Origin: Tardibacter chloracetimidivorans
GTDB lineage: Bacteria > Pseudomonadota > Alphaproteobacteria > Sphingomonadales > Sphingomonadaceae
DNA length: 64,000 nucleotides
Direction: 5' to 3'
Assembly (NCBI RefSeq): GCF_001890385.1
Contig: NZ_CP018221.1
Coordinates: 2,033,501-2,097,500 of the forward strand
In this document: positions 8,271 to 16,928 of the stretch, one piece after another
How positions within the stretch are numbered: position 1 is the first letter of the stretch
Layout: every line of letters starts with the position of its first letter
Notes under the pieces: generated by a model
Databases searched by the model: none
What the model was told of the DNA's origin: nothing
What the model saw: the letters and a program-made list of their open reading frames with translations, nothing else
Made by a program: the position numbers and the translations under genes

Positions 8271-9398
8271 TCAAAGTGCGCGCGCAATTACCAGGCGCTG
8301 AATATCGGACGTGCCTTCGTATATCTGGCAGACGCGCACGTCGCGATAGATTTTCGCGAGGCCGAACTCCTCCAGATAGCCATAGCCGCCAAGCGTCTGG
8401 ATTGCGCCCGAGCACACCGCCTCGGCCGTCTCCGAGGCGACGAGCTTGGCCATCGAGGCCTCGGTCAGGCAGGGCAGACCCGCATCCTTTATGGAAGCGG
8501 CATGGAGGGTGAGCTGACGCGCCGCCTCGAGCCTGGCGGCAAGGTCGGCAAGGCGGAAGCCGACCGCCTGATGCCCGATAATGGCTTTCCCCATCGAGTA
8601 GCGGTCCTTGGCATAGGCGACCGCGATCTCAAGGGCCGCCTGCGCCATGCCGACCGCCTGCGCAGCAATGCCGATGCGGCCGACCTCGAGGTTGGAGAGT
8701 GCGATGCGGTAGCCCTGCCCCTCGGCACCCAGACGCAGCTCGTCTTCGACGAACAGGTTGTCGAAGCGGATCGCGCAGGTATCGGACGCCCCCTGCCCCA
8801 GCTTGTGCTCCACCTTGTCGACCGAATAGCCGGGCCGGTCGGTCGGCACGAGGAAGGCCGAGATGCCCTTCTTGCCCGCTTGCGGGTCCGTCACCGCGTA
8901 GACGATCGCCAGCCTCGCGATCCGGCCTGACGTGATGAACTGCTTCGAGCCATTCAGCACATATCCGCCGTCCACCTTCTCGGCGCGCGTTCGGATCGCA
9001 GATGCGTCCGAGCCGGCATCCGCCTCGGTGAGCGCAAAGGCGCCGATCATGCCCCCCGACAGCAGTTCGGGCAGGAAGCGCGCCTGCTGCTCGACACTGC
9101 CATCCTTCAGGAGGCCCGAGACGATGAGGCTGTTCTGGATCGAGATGATCGTCGACAAAGCTCCGTCCGCCGCCGCGATCTCCATAAGCGAGAGGGCATA
9201 GGAGACATAGTCGGCCCCTGCCCCGCCCATCTCCTCAGGCGCGGTCATGCCCATCAGGCCGAGGCCCGCCAGCTCGTGAAACAGCTCCAGCGGATAGCCA
9301 CCGGACGCCTCATAAGCTGCCGAGTTGGGACGAATGCGCTCCTGCGCGAAGGCGCGAACCACATCACGAATGGCGGATTGGGTTTCAGTGAGGAGCAT
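8271..9398 (-). CDS. Acyl-CoA dehydrogenase
   Basis: This 375-residue flavoprotein has all family marks: the FAD-binding motif FALTEADAGSDASAIRTRA, the central KQFITSG, and the catalytic glutamate near residue 361 in IYEGTSDIQ. It introduces the alpha,beta double bond into an acyl-CoA and passes electrons to ETF. It heads a minus-strand operon (this gene, then the split ABM gene 49 bp downstream, then the thiolase). It is divergent from a TetR regulator, with the palindromic copy of the 25-bp element between them, only 14 bp before its start. Confidence 0.93.
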   Translation of the reverse strand: MLLTETQSAIRDVVRAFAQERIRPNSAAYEASGGYPLELFHELAGLGLMGMTAPEEMGGAGADYVSYALSLMEIAAADGALSTIISIQNSLIVSGLLKDGSVEQQARFLPELLSGGMIGAFALTEADAGSDASAIRTRAEKVDGGYVLNGSKQFITSGRIARLAIVYAVTDPQAGKKGISAFLVPTDRPGYSVDKVEHKLGQGASDTCAIRFDNLFVEDELRLGAEGQGYRIALSNLEVGRIGIAAQAVGMAQAALEIAVAYAKDRYSMGKAIIGHQAVGFRLADLAARLEAARQLTLHAASIKDAGLPCLTEASMAKLVASETAEAVCSGAIQTLGGYGYLEEFGLAKIYRDVRVCQIYEGTSDIQRLVIARAL

Positions 9399-9411
9399 AA
9401 ACCAATGAGTC

Positions 9412-9436
9412 TAATATATACTGTGCAGTATATTGC
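9412..9436. promoter_or_regulatory. Shared 25-bp element, copy 2, with perfect palindromic core (TetR operator)
   Basis: The core ATATACTGTGCAGTATAT (9416-9433) is a perfect 18-bp inverted repeat in the 83-bp gap between the divergent acyl-CoA dehydrogenase and TetR genes. The position and symmetry are those of a TetR autoregulatory operator. The outer bases (ending in ATATTGC) match the elements at 2208 and 19973. Confidence 0.75.
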
Positions 9437-9481
9437 ATCATCAGGAGTTTGCTGTCAATTCGGGGACGAAAGGAGAGTGGG

Positions 9482-10114
9482 TTGATTGCTCGTCTTGGTG
9501 AAACCAGGCCGTCGCCCTTTCGCTCACGTGAGGAGCGTGACCTCGAGCGCATCGAGAAACGCGAAGCGGTATTGAAGGCGGCCGTGGAGATGTTCAACGC
9601 GCGCGGGTTCCACGCCACCTCGCTCGACGACCTGGCGGCCAGCCTCGGGATCAGCAAACCGACGATCTATCATTATCTCGGCAACAAGGATCAGGTGCTG
9701 CTCGAATGCCTGACCCGTGGCCTCATGCAGTTGCGCGCGGCCGCCGAAGAAGCGCAGACGCTGCCCGGAACGGGCCTGGACCGACTGCGTGCCTTTCTGC
9801 GCAGCTATGCCGATGTGAACATGCGTGATTTCGGGAAGAGCGTGATCCGGACGGGCGAGGAGGCGCTGGCCCCCGAAAGCGCGGAACGCCTGCGCGAGAT
9901 GAAACGCGAGATCGACGCGGCGCTGCGCAACCTCGTCCGCGCAGGGATTGAAGACAAGTCGATCGCAGCCGGCGATGTCACCATGATCGCCTTCACGCTT
10001 GCCGGCGCGCTCAACTGGCCAGGACGCTGGTACAACCCCGCCAAAGGGCGGAGCATCTCCGATGTCGCGGAGGCCATGGTTGACATACTGACGGCAGGGC
10101 TGGCTCCACGATAA
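9482..10114 (+). CDS. TetR/AcrR family transcriptional regulator
   Basis: This 210-residue regulator has an N-terminal helix-turn-helix at about residues 20-65 (KAAVEMFNARGF, then LAASLGISKPTIYHYLGNK). A helical ligand domain of the TetR_C (KstR2/FadR-like) kind follows. The start chosen is TTG at 9482, because AAGGAG lies 5-6 bp upstream and no ATG is available. It is divergent from the acyl-CoA dehydrogenase gene across a palindromic operator. Family members of this kind usually sense an acyl-CoA. The three copies of the operator suggest that it controls a wider set of genes in this window. Confidence 0.9.
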   Translation: MIARLGETRPSPFRSREERDLERIEKREAVLKAAVEMFNARGFHATSLDDLAASLGISKPTIYHYLGNKDQVLLECLTRGLMQLRAAAEEAQTLPGTGLDRLRAFLRSYADVNMRDFGKSVIRTGEEALAPESAERLREMKREIDAALRNLVRAGIEDKSIAAGDVTMIAFTLAGALNWPGRWYNPAKGRSISDVAEAMVDILTAGLAPR

Positions 10115-10202
10115 CGACGTGGAACTAGTCGCGCCGCAATCCGGGGCCGTCGGCAACAGCATTTGCCTCAACATCTCGGCAAATATTCTGGCGTCGGCGA
10201 CC

Positions 10203-11882
10203 TCAATCTTCGCCTGCCCGTGCTTTCTCCGCCGCCTGTTGCCGCAGGATAAAGCGCTGGATTTTGCCGCTTGGCGTTTTGGGGAGAGTCTGCGCGAACT
10301 CGATCTCGCGCGGATAGGCGTGAGCGGCGAGGCGCTTCTTGACGAAGAGGCTGATCTCCTCGGCGAGCGCCGGGCTCGGCTCATGCCCCGGCCTTAGCGT
10401 GACAAAGGCCTTCACCACCTCGGTTCGCACGGGATCAGGGCGACCGATGACCGCCGCCTCCACAACCGCCGGATGCTCGATGAGCGCCGCCTCTACCTCG
10501 GAGGGGCCGATCCGATAGCCTGAGGAGGTGATGACGTCGTCCTCGCGCCCGACGAAGCGGAACGCCCCGTCCGCCTCTCGAACGGCACTGTCGCCCGTGA
10601 TGTAATAATTGCCCATAAACGGCTGCTCGGAGCGCTGGTCATAGCCTTTGAACCAGAAGAGCGGCGAGGTGCGGTCGATTGCAAGCAAGCCCGGTTCGCC
10701 CGCCGCGCACTCCTTGCCGTCCGGTGTTACCGTCGCAATCTGGAAGCCGGGCATCGGATAGCCGATCGTGCCGGTGCGGCGCGGGTGCTCGAGGCCGTGA
10801 TGGTCGCACAGCACCATGCCGAGTTCGGTCTGCCCGAAATGGTCGCGCGCCGGGCAGCCGAAGCCGCGCTCGAGCCATGCTGCGGTCCCGGGGTCGAGCA
10901 ACTCGCCGGCGCTGCTGATGGCACGCACGCCCGAGGGCGGCTGAAGTGGGGCCCCAGCCATCTGCCGATAGGCGGTGGGCGCACCGGCCAGGTTGGTGAT
11001 GCCCAAACGGCGGATAACCTCGTAGCTGCGCTCGACCGAGAACGCCGCCTCGCTTAGGGTTGCGGCCTGCCCGATGAGAAGGGGACCGATGATGCCGTAA
11101 TAGAGGCCGTAAGCCCAGCCCGGGTCGGCAAGGTTCCAGTAGCGATCACCTTGGCGCAGATCGTGACCGTAGCGCATGTAGCCCCAGATCGCGCGCAACA
11201 TGTGAATGGGAACGTAGAGGCCCTTGGGCGTGCCGGTCGTGCCCGATGTGAAAAGCATCAGGAACGGCGCATCCGCCGACAGCAGGACGGGAGCCGTGTC
11301 CTCGCGCCGACCGGCAAGCATGGCAGCGAGGCTTTCCGGCCCGTCCGCAGCATCGGTGACGAGGATGGAGGGAATGTCGAGTCCGTCGAGCTTGGAGCGA
11401 TTGGCCGTATCCGTGACGACAAGCCTGGGCGAGCTTGCGGAAAGACGCGTCTCGATCGCCTTGGGACCGAAGGCGGTGAACACCGGCTGGTAGACGGCGC
11501 CGGCCCGGAGCGTGCCCAGGAGAACGGTCAAAAGATCGGGCGTGCGGGGCAGGAGGCCGGCGACGCGCTCGCCGGGCCGGACGCCCATCGCCGTCAGAAG
11601 GTCGGCAAATCGCGAGACACGCGCCCGGAGCGTGGCAAAGTCGAACTCCTCGACCTCCCCGGTAGCGGACAGGAAGCGGAGCGCCGTCCCACTCCCTACA
11701 TGCCGATCACAAAGCTCAACACAAGCGTTGAAGCCACGCTCGTGATCTCCGGACAAAACCGCATAGCTCGCATCGTTTGAAAAGGACGCGCAAACCTCGC
11801 TGTGAAGCGGAACAAGATGATCACTGAATATCAATGGTAATCTTGCCAAAGTGGACGCCGCTCTCCTGAACGCGCAAAGCAT
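10203..11882 (-). CDS. Acyl-CoA synthetase (AMP-forming, acetyl-CoA synthetase-like)
   Basis: An ANL-superfamily ligase with the P-loop LFTSGTTGTPKG, the central FGQTELG (A5) motif, the TGD motif (ITGDSA) and the C-terminal adenylation lysine in PKTPSGKIQRF. It activates a carboxylic acid to its CoA thioester with ATP. The longest frame has 559 residues and overlaps the upstream MDR gene by 62 bp. The true start may be an unusual codon further in, since homology seems to begin around the SEVCASFSND segment. It is probably co-transcribed with the MDR gene at 11821-12825 and convergent with the TetR gene. Confidence 0.87.
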   Translation of the reverse strand: MLCAFRRAASTLARLPLIFSDHLVPLHSEVCASFSNDASYAVLSGDHERGFNACVELCDRHVGSGTALRFLSATGEVEEFDFATLRARVSRFADLLTAMGVRPGERVAGLLPRTPDLLTVLLGTLRAGAVYQPVFTAFGPKAIETRLSASSPRLVVTDTANRSKLDGLDIPSILVTDAADGPESLAAMLAGRREDTAPVLLSADAPFLMLFTSGTTGTPKGLYVPIHMLRAIWGYMRYGHDLRQGDRYWNLADPGWAYGLYYGIIGPLLIGQAATLSEAAFSVERSYEVIRRLGITNLAGAPTAYRQMAGAPLQPPSGVRAISSAGELLDPGTAAWLERGFGCPARDHFGQTELGMVLCDHHGLEHPRRTGTIGYPMPGFQIATVTPDGKECAAGEPGLLAIDRTSPLFWFKGYDQRSEQPFMGNYYITGDSAVREADGAFRFVGREDDVITSSGYRIGPSEVEAALIEHPAVVEAAVIGRPDPVRTEVVKAFVTLRPGHEPSPALAEEISLFVKKRLAAHAYPREIEFAQTLPKTPSGKIQRFILRQQAAEKARAGED

Positions 11883-12825
11883 TTGCCAGGTCTTCCAACG
11901 GATAGCTCCGATCGATGACCGGCCGGATCCCGGTCGCGTTGATGGCAGCGACCATGTCGAGATGATCTTCCCTGCTTCCGACCTGCACGCCCTGCACCCG
12001 GAGCCGCTTTCTCGTTATCAGATTGGACGGTATCTCGCCCGCGCGGCCCGTAAGCACGCCAACCAACGAAATATGGCCACCGTAGCCGGCCGCTGCGAGG
12101 GACTGCGGTAGCGTGCCTGCACCGCCGACTTCGACGACGTGGTCGACACCGCCGGTCAGATTATAGGCAACCTCACCCCACTCCGGTGTGGCTTTGTAAT
12201 TGATGACATGGTCCGCACCGAGCGCTTTCAGTTGCTCGAGCTTCGCGTCGCTTGATGAGGTAGCGATGACGACTGCGCCCATCGCCTTCGCGAACTGCAG
12301 TGCGAAAATGGATACGCCCCCGGAGCCCTGTACGAGAACCGATTGCCCCGCAAAGGTGGGACCGTCCGGCACGATCGCCCGCCACGCCGTAACACCGGCG
12401 CAAGTGAGCGTTGCGGCCTCGGCGTGGCTATAGCCGCGCGGAGCGCGAGAAAACCATTTCGTTGGCGCGACGACGAATTCCCGGGCGAAACCATCAAGGC
12501 TGTCGCCGGGTGCCGCGCGCATGGCGTCGGATGGCATATCGCCTGATATCCAGCGTGTATGGAAGACGGCTACGACGCGGTCGCCGATAACGAAATCGTC
12601 AACCCCATCGCCCACCGCGACGACTTCACCAGCCCCATCGCACAGGGGGATCCGGCCAGGCTCGACCGGGAGCAGGCCCTCGGCAACCAAATAGTCTTTG
12701 TAATTGAGCGAGCTTGCATACAGTTTCACGAGTATCTCACCTGCCCCTGGCCGCCCGGCGTCAGGGAGATTCACGAGTTCCAAACTATCAATCGTCGCGG
12801 GATTACCGACCTTCATCGCACGCAT
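11821..12825 (-). CDS. NAD(P)-dependent alcohol dehydrogenase/quinone reductase-type MDR protein
   Basis: A 334-residue medium-chain reductase. It has the GroES-like N-terminal fold (LNYKDYLVAEG, PLCDGAGEVVAVG), a nucleotide-binding motif VLVQGSGGVSIFALQFAKAMGA, and a Rossmann domain to residue 300. Catalytic zinc ligands of classical alcohol dehydrogenases are missing, so it probably acts as a zinc-independent enoyl or quinone reductase. It lies upstream of, and overlapping, the acyl-CoA synthetase gene. The substrate is not evident. Confidence 0.85.
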   Translation of the reverse strand: MRAMKVGNPATIDSLELVNLPDAGRPGAGEILVKLYASSLNYKDYLVAEGLLPVEPGRIPLCDGAGEVVAVGDGVDDFVIGDRVVAVFHTRWISGDMPSDAMRAAPGDSLDGFAREFVVAPTKWFSRAPRGYSHAEAATLTCAGVTAWRAIVPDGPTFAGQSVLVQGSGGVSIFALQFAKAMGAVVIATSSSDAKLEQLKALGADHVINYKATPEWGEVAYNLTGGVDHVVEVGGAGTLPQSLAAAGYGGHISLVGVLTGRAGEIPSNLITRKRLRVQGVQVGSREDHLDMVAAINATGIRPVIDRSYPLEDLANALRVQESGVHFGKITIDIQ

Positions 12826-12910
12826 AAATACTAATCTCCTCTGGTAGCTCTGGGCAGACCTAATTATTTTCCGGTTCAGGTGAGATCACTCCGCCGATCA
12901 GATAAACTCC

Positions 12911-15244
12911 TCAGAATTCATATCTTATTCTGGCGCCGTAAGTGCGGGGCTCCTCGAGATATCCATTGATCGGGAAGCCGAACAAGCCCGAACTGACATA
13001 GGCACTGCTGACGGTCGCCTTGTTCGTTATGTTGCGAACGAAAAGCGAGCCGCTGACATTCCCGTCGGATGAGGTCCAGTTCAGGAAGGCGTTGAACTTC
13101 GCAAAGGAGGGCTGGCTGACCTCATCTACGTTGAACGCGGTCAGGTAAGACCGGCTACGATAAGAAACCTCGCCGCGCAGGGTGAAGTCGCCGGCTGTGG
13201 TCGGCAGGGTATATTGAGCGCCGGCGAAGAAGGTGAAGTTCGGAGACTGGCTGAGCGTGTTGCCCGCGAGATTGAACCCGGGATTACCATTTATGAGCGT
13301 AGTTCCGTCGCCGAAGGGCCGTGCCAGATCCCTGCTTTCATAGCTGTCGAACCGGGCGTGCAGCCAGGCGGCGTTTGCATCCAGCTGGACGCGCTCGACG
13401 GGCCGTGCCTGTATTTCGACCTCGGCCCCGTAGATCGTCGCCGTAGCCGCGTTCTCAAGCACGGTGGACGTGCTTTCGACCTTGCCGACCTGAAGATTGG
13501 TATAATCATAATAGAAGCCGGCGACGTTCAAGCGAAGACGGCGGTCAAACAGCGTTGACTTGATACCGCCTTCAAATGCTGAAACTTTCTCCGGGTTCAC
13601 CGGGTTGCCCAGCGTGCCGAGGTTATATGTCCCGGATTTGAAGCCTTTCGACCATGAAGCGTAAAGCAACATGTCAGGAGTGACCTGATAATCGAGTGCG
13701 ACGCGCGGCGTGAACGAGTTGAAGCGCTTTTGACCCGGCAGCGATATCGTTCCGGCAGGCGGCTGCAGCACAAGGGCTGCCGACGTGTTCGGATCAAACG
13801 GAGTGACCACATCGAACAGGAAATTGTCCAATGCCTTCTTCTTTTCGGTGCTGTAACGCGCGCCGAGTGTCAGTCGCAGATCTTCCGCGACCTCATATGT
13901 CGCCTGCCCGAAGACGGCAACGGCTTTGGTATTGATGAAGCCGCCGCCATAATATCCGGTTGTCAGGTAATTCGAAGGTGGCGCGACGAAAGCGAAATTG
14001 TCGAAAGGAATGGCAAGCTGCCCATTATCCTTTTCGCGGAAATAGAATAGTCCAACCAACCAGTTCAGGCGGTCATGCTTTCCGCTGAGTTGGAGTTCCT
14101 GACTGAACTGTGTGTCCTGCTCTGCCTGATAGATCGGAGCTACCAGCGCACTTGTTGAGTCGATGTCAGAAGCCGTCTGATATTTCAGCTTCCGGTAAGC
14201 GGTCAGAGAAACGAGGTCAATCTCATCTGTCAGTGCGTAGTTGATCCTGCCACTGACGCCCCAGAACCGGACGCTGTTCCTCGGATCGAAGTTGTTCGCC
14301 AGATCCCGCCTGTCAGACGGAACCTGTCCACCGAATACGGTGATACCGAACGGCGTAATGGGGACTCCCGGCGCCGAGAATCCGCCCGCGCCCAGATAGT
14401 GGTAGCCGCCCGAATGATCGTTCCGCCGATAATAGTCAGCCTTGAGATCGACGGTCAGCCGGTCGGTCGGAGTAAAACGGAGACTGCCTCTGACAGCGCG
14501 GCTGTTCAGATCGTCGATGTCGTTGCCAGTGACGATGTTTTTGCCGTAGCCGTCACGATCCTGTGTCTGAAAGGCGACGCGCGCGGAAAGCAATCCAGGA
14601 ACGATGGCGCCGCCGATCGCGCCTTCGGCGACGATCTGATCATAGTTGCCGACGCTAAGGCTGGCGTAGCCGGAGAGATCATCCGTCGGGCCGCGCGTCG
14701 TTATGTTGATCGAGCCGCCGGTCGCATTGCGCCCATAAAGCGTGCCCTGCGGTCCACGCAGCACCTCGACCTGCTGGATATCGTAGAAGCTCGCAAGCGC
14801 GGCGACCGAGCGCGATATAAACACCCCGTCGACATGGAAGGCGATGCTGCCCTCGGCGCCAGGCTGCAGACTTTCCAGGCCGATTCCGCGCAAGCTGATC
14901 TTGGCCACGCCAAGCTGCTCACCCAGGTTGAGGCCCGGCACGGTCGCAGCGACTCCCTGCAAATCCCTGATTCCGCTGCGCTCAAGCTCGGATGACGTGA
15001 TCGCGGTTATTGCCAGCGGCACCTTCTGCAGAGACTCGGAGCGCTTTTGTGCGGTGACCACGATGTCGCCGACTTCGCCGAGATTGGCGCCAGCAGTTGC
15101 AGTGGAAGAGTCGCGAGGCGTTGTCGCATCCGCGACCGGGGCGTCAGGCGAAGTTTGAGCCGCAACCTGCGCCTGCGCTGCGGCTGCTGAGGAAAGTGCG
15201 ACCGCGAGCGCGGCCAAACCGATCTGCGACGACATATGAATCAT
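12911..15244 (-). CDS. TonB-dependent receptor
   Basis: This 777-residue outer-membrane protein has a signal peptide (about residues 1-26, cleaved near AQAQ) and a plug domain with GDIVVTAQKRSE. The motif VLRGPQGTLYGRNATGG follows, and a 22-strand barrel ends in a C-terminal aromatic residue (RIRYEF). Sphingomonad receptors of this group mostly import aromatic or steroid-like compounds instead of siderophores; that is family knowledge. The start follows GGGGAGGAG. It is upstream of the MDR/ligase genes on the same strand, 85 bp away. Confidence 0.94.
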   Translation of the reverse strand: MIHMSSQIGLAALAVALSSAAAAQAQVAAQTSPDAPVADATTPRDSSTATAGANLGEVGDIVVTAQKRSESLQKVPLAITAITSSELERSGIRDLQGVAATVPGLNLGEQLGVAKISLRGIGLESLQPGAEGSIAFHVDGVFISRSVAALASFYDIQQVEVLRGPQGTLYGRNATGGSINITTRGPTDDLSGYASLSVGNYDQIVAEGAIGGAIVPGLLSARVAFQTQDRDGYGKNIVTGNDIDDLNSRAVRGSLRFTPTDRLTVDLKADYYRRNDHSGGYHYLGAGGFSAPGVPITPFGITVFGGQVPSDRRDLANNFDPRNSVRFWGVSGRINYALTDEIDLVSLTAYRKLKYQTASDIDSTSALVAPIYQAEQDTQFSQELQLSGKHDRLNWLVGLFYFREKDNGQLAIPFDNFAFVAPPSNYLTTGYYGGGFINTKAVAVFGQATYEVAEDLRLTLGARYSTEKKKALDNFLFDVVTPFDPNTSAALVLQPPAGTISLPGQKRFNSFTPRVALDYQVTPDMLLYASWSKGFKSGTYNLGTLGNPVNPEKVSAFEGGIKSTLFDRRLRLNVAGFYYDYTNLQVGKVESTSTVLENAATATIYGAEVEIQARPVERVQLDANAAWLHARFDSYESRDLARPFGDGTTLINGNPGFNLAGNTLSQSPNFTFFAGAQYTLPTTAGDFTLRGEVSYRSRSYLTAFNVDEVSQPSFAKFNAFLNWTSSDGNVSGSLFVRNITNKATVSSAYVSSGLFGFPINGYLEEPRTYGARIRYEF

Positions 15245-15599
15245 GTTCTCCTCCCCTAAAGCTGGTTGTCAGCAAGCGTCGGCTTTGTGCCGTTCAGTCG
15301 ATTGATAGTCTCTGTAACCAAAGCTGTCAACAGCAGGGCACGGGACCACGGCCTGTACGTTTTCGGTCGGGCGTAGGCTGGCCAGAAAGCCCCCGCGGCA
15401 AGGCCTAAATGGTGCTAACCGAACGTCCGGCGGAGACTCTTCGAAGCCGCCGAACGATATTTCGCGGAGCACAGTGTCGAGGACACGAGTCGGCGTGAAG
15501 CGGCCGTCACGAGTTCATTACAAACCATCTTCGGGCTCGAAGGAGGCGTTCTATCGTTTCGTGGAACATCCGCAGGCGTGGTGCACGACTTCGGCCAGG
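15245..15599. other. Intergenic region upstream of the TonB receptor gene
   Basis: No convincing gene. It must contain the receptor's promoter, but I find no clear -35/-10 pair. Short frames here have no recognisable domain. The composition suggests decayed coding DNA continuous with the SDR remnant next to it. Confidence 0.4.
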
Positions 15600-15699
15600 C
15601 CGGCGGTCAGGCGACCATGATTGGCAGGCTGACCAGCGGACCATCGCTTAATTCGGAATTGGTTTTCCGCGTCCGATAGCGCGGACGCTGCACTGGCCA

Positions 15700-15862
15700 C
15701 TCGTCGTTTTGAGCGATGAGGATGGCGCGGCCGAAGCCCTCCTCCGCTGCCGCTACCAGCGCGTCGACCCGTCCTCGATCCGTGACGTCCAGTGCGACCG
15801 CCAAGACGCGGTCCGGAATCGGGAGGCCAACTCTGCGACGTCGCCTCCCGGCGTGCCGTCAA
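15700..15862 (-). pseudogene. Degraded short-chain dehydrogenase fragment
   Basis: Three frames in succession read like one SDR N-terminal half: LTARR, then GGDVAELASRF in a second frame, then PDRVLAVALDVTDRGRVDAL...FGR in a third. This is the usual SDR stretch before the NNAG motif, with two frameshifts and no Rossmann start or active site. It abuts the shortened tail of the CoA transferase gene and is probably the scar of a rearrangement. Confidence 0.6.
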
Positions 15863-15887
15863 AAATCCGGTCCAGCTCGAAGCGGGT

Positions 15888-16928
15888 TTACGCCGAGCCA
15901 GAGTTTCGGGAGAAACGTGGTGCGGGGGCGGCGTACAGCACTCCTTCGCGCCTGACATACTGAGCTCTGGCCCGATTATGCGGGTGGTCAGCCGCCTCCT
16001 CCAGCGTCAGCACCGGCGCAAAGCAGGCGTCGGTACCTTCGAGGAGGGAGCACCAATCGTCGCGGCTGCGCGTCGCGAAAATCCCGGCCAGAACGGCCGA
16101 ATCCGCCGCCCAGCGCGCCGGGTCGTTCTGGCTTTCCAGCAGCGACGCCGGCGCGCCGATGCGTTCGAGAAGCTCGCGGTAGAACGGCTTCTCAATCGCG
16201 CCAACCGAGATGTCGCGGCCGTCAGCGCAACGATAGCAACGGTAGAAGGGAGCCGCCCCGCCGAGCAAATTCTTCTGGCGCTCCAGCGAGATTGCGCCAG
16301 ATGGGAGCAGTCCCGCGAAGAATGACATGAGCGACGCGACGCCATCGACAATCGCCGTATCGACGACCTGCCCCTCGCCCGTGCGCGCTCGTTCGACCAG
16401 CGCCGCGAGAATGCCCATCACGAGAAAGGTCGATCCGCCGCCGAAGTCACCCACCAGATTGAGCGGCGGACGAGGTGGCGCTTCATCATCTCCGAGCGCA
16501 GCCAGCGCCCCGGTCAGCGCGATGTAATTTATGTCATGGCCGGCGGCCTTGGCGAGCGGGCCATCCTGGCCCCACCCTGTCATGCGACCATAGATCAGCT
16601 GAGGGTTGCGCGCATGCAGCACGTCGGGACCCAATCCCAAGCGTTCCATCACGCCCGGCCGGAAGCCCTCGATCAGAATGTCGGCGGAATCGATCAGGTC
16701 CAGGCATCGCTCCTTGCCGGCCGGGCTTCTCAGGTCCAGTTCGTAAACCGATCGGCCGCGATCCACCACCGGATTGGGCCAGCCATTGCCGCCCAGTCGG
16801 TCGACGCGGACCACGGTTGCGCCCATATCCGCCAGCAGCATCGCCGCGTGCGGACCAGGGCCAATGCCGGCGATCTCCAAGACGATGATGCCTGTCAGAG
16901 GTCCTTGCGCGCCAGTCTTGCCGGTCAT
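15888..16928 (-). CDS. CaiB/BaiF family (family III) CoA transferase, C-terminally short
   Basis: This 346-residue protein aligns with alpha-methylacyl-CoA racemase/family III CoA transferases. The marks are VLEIAGIGPGPHAAMLLADMGA, the YELDLRSPAGK segment and the catalytic aspartate in GHDINYIALTG. The family moves CoA between acids or inverts the alpha-methyl centre of branched acyl-CoAs. It overlaps the upstream acyl-CoA synthetase gene by ATGA, so the two are translationally coupled. The protein stops at FSRNSGSA, some 20-30 residues earlier than usual, next to an SDR pseudogene. The tail was probably lost in a rearrangement, and activity is uncertain. Confidence 0.82.
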   Translation of the reverse strand: MTGKTGAQGPLTGIIVLEIAGIGPGPHAAMLLADMGATVVRVDRLGGNGWPNPVVDRGRSVYELDLRSPAGKERCLDLIDSADILIEGFRPGVMERLGLGPDVLHARNPQLIYGRMTGWGQDGPLAKAAGHDINYIALTGALAALGDDEAPPRPPLNLVGDFGGGSTFLVMGILAALVERARTGEGQVVDTAIVDGVASLMSFFAGLLPSGAISLERQKNLLGGAAPFYRCYRCADGRDISVGAIEKPFYRELLERIGAPASLLESQNDPARWAADSAVLAGIFATRSRDDWCSLLEGTDACFAPVLTLEEAADHPHNRARAQYVRREGVLYAAPAPRFSRNSGSA

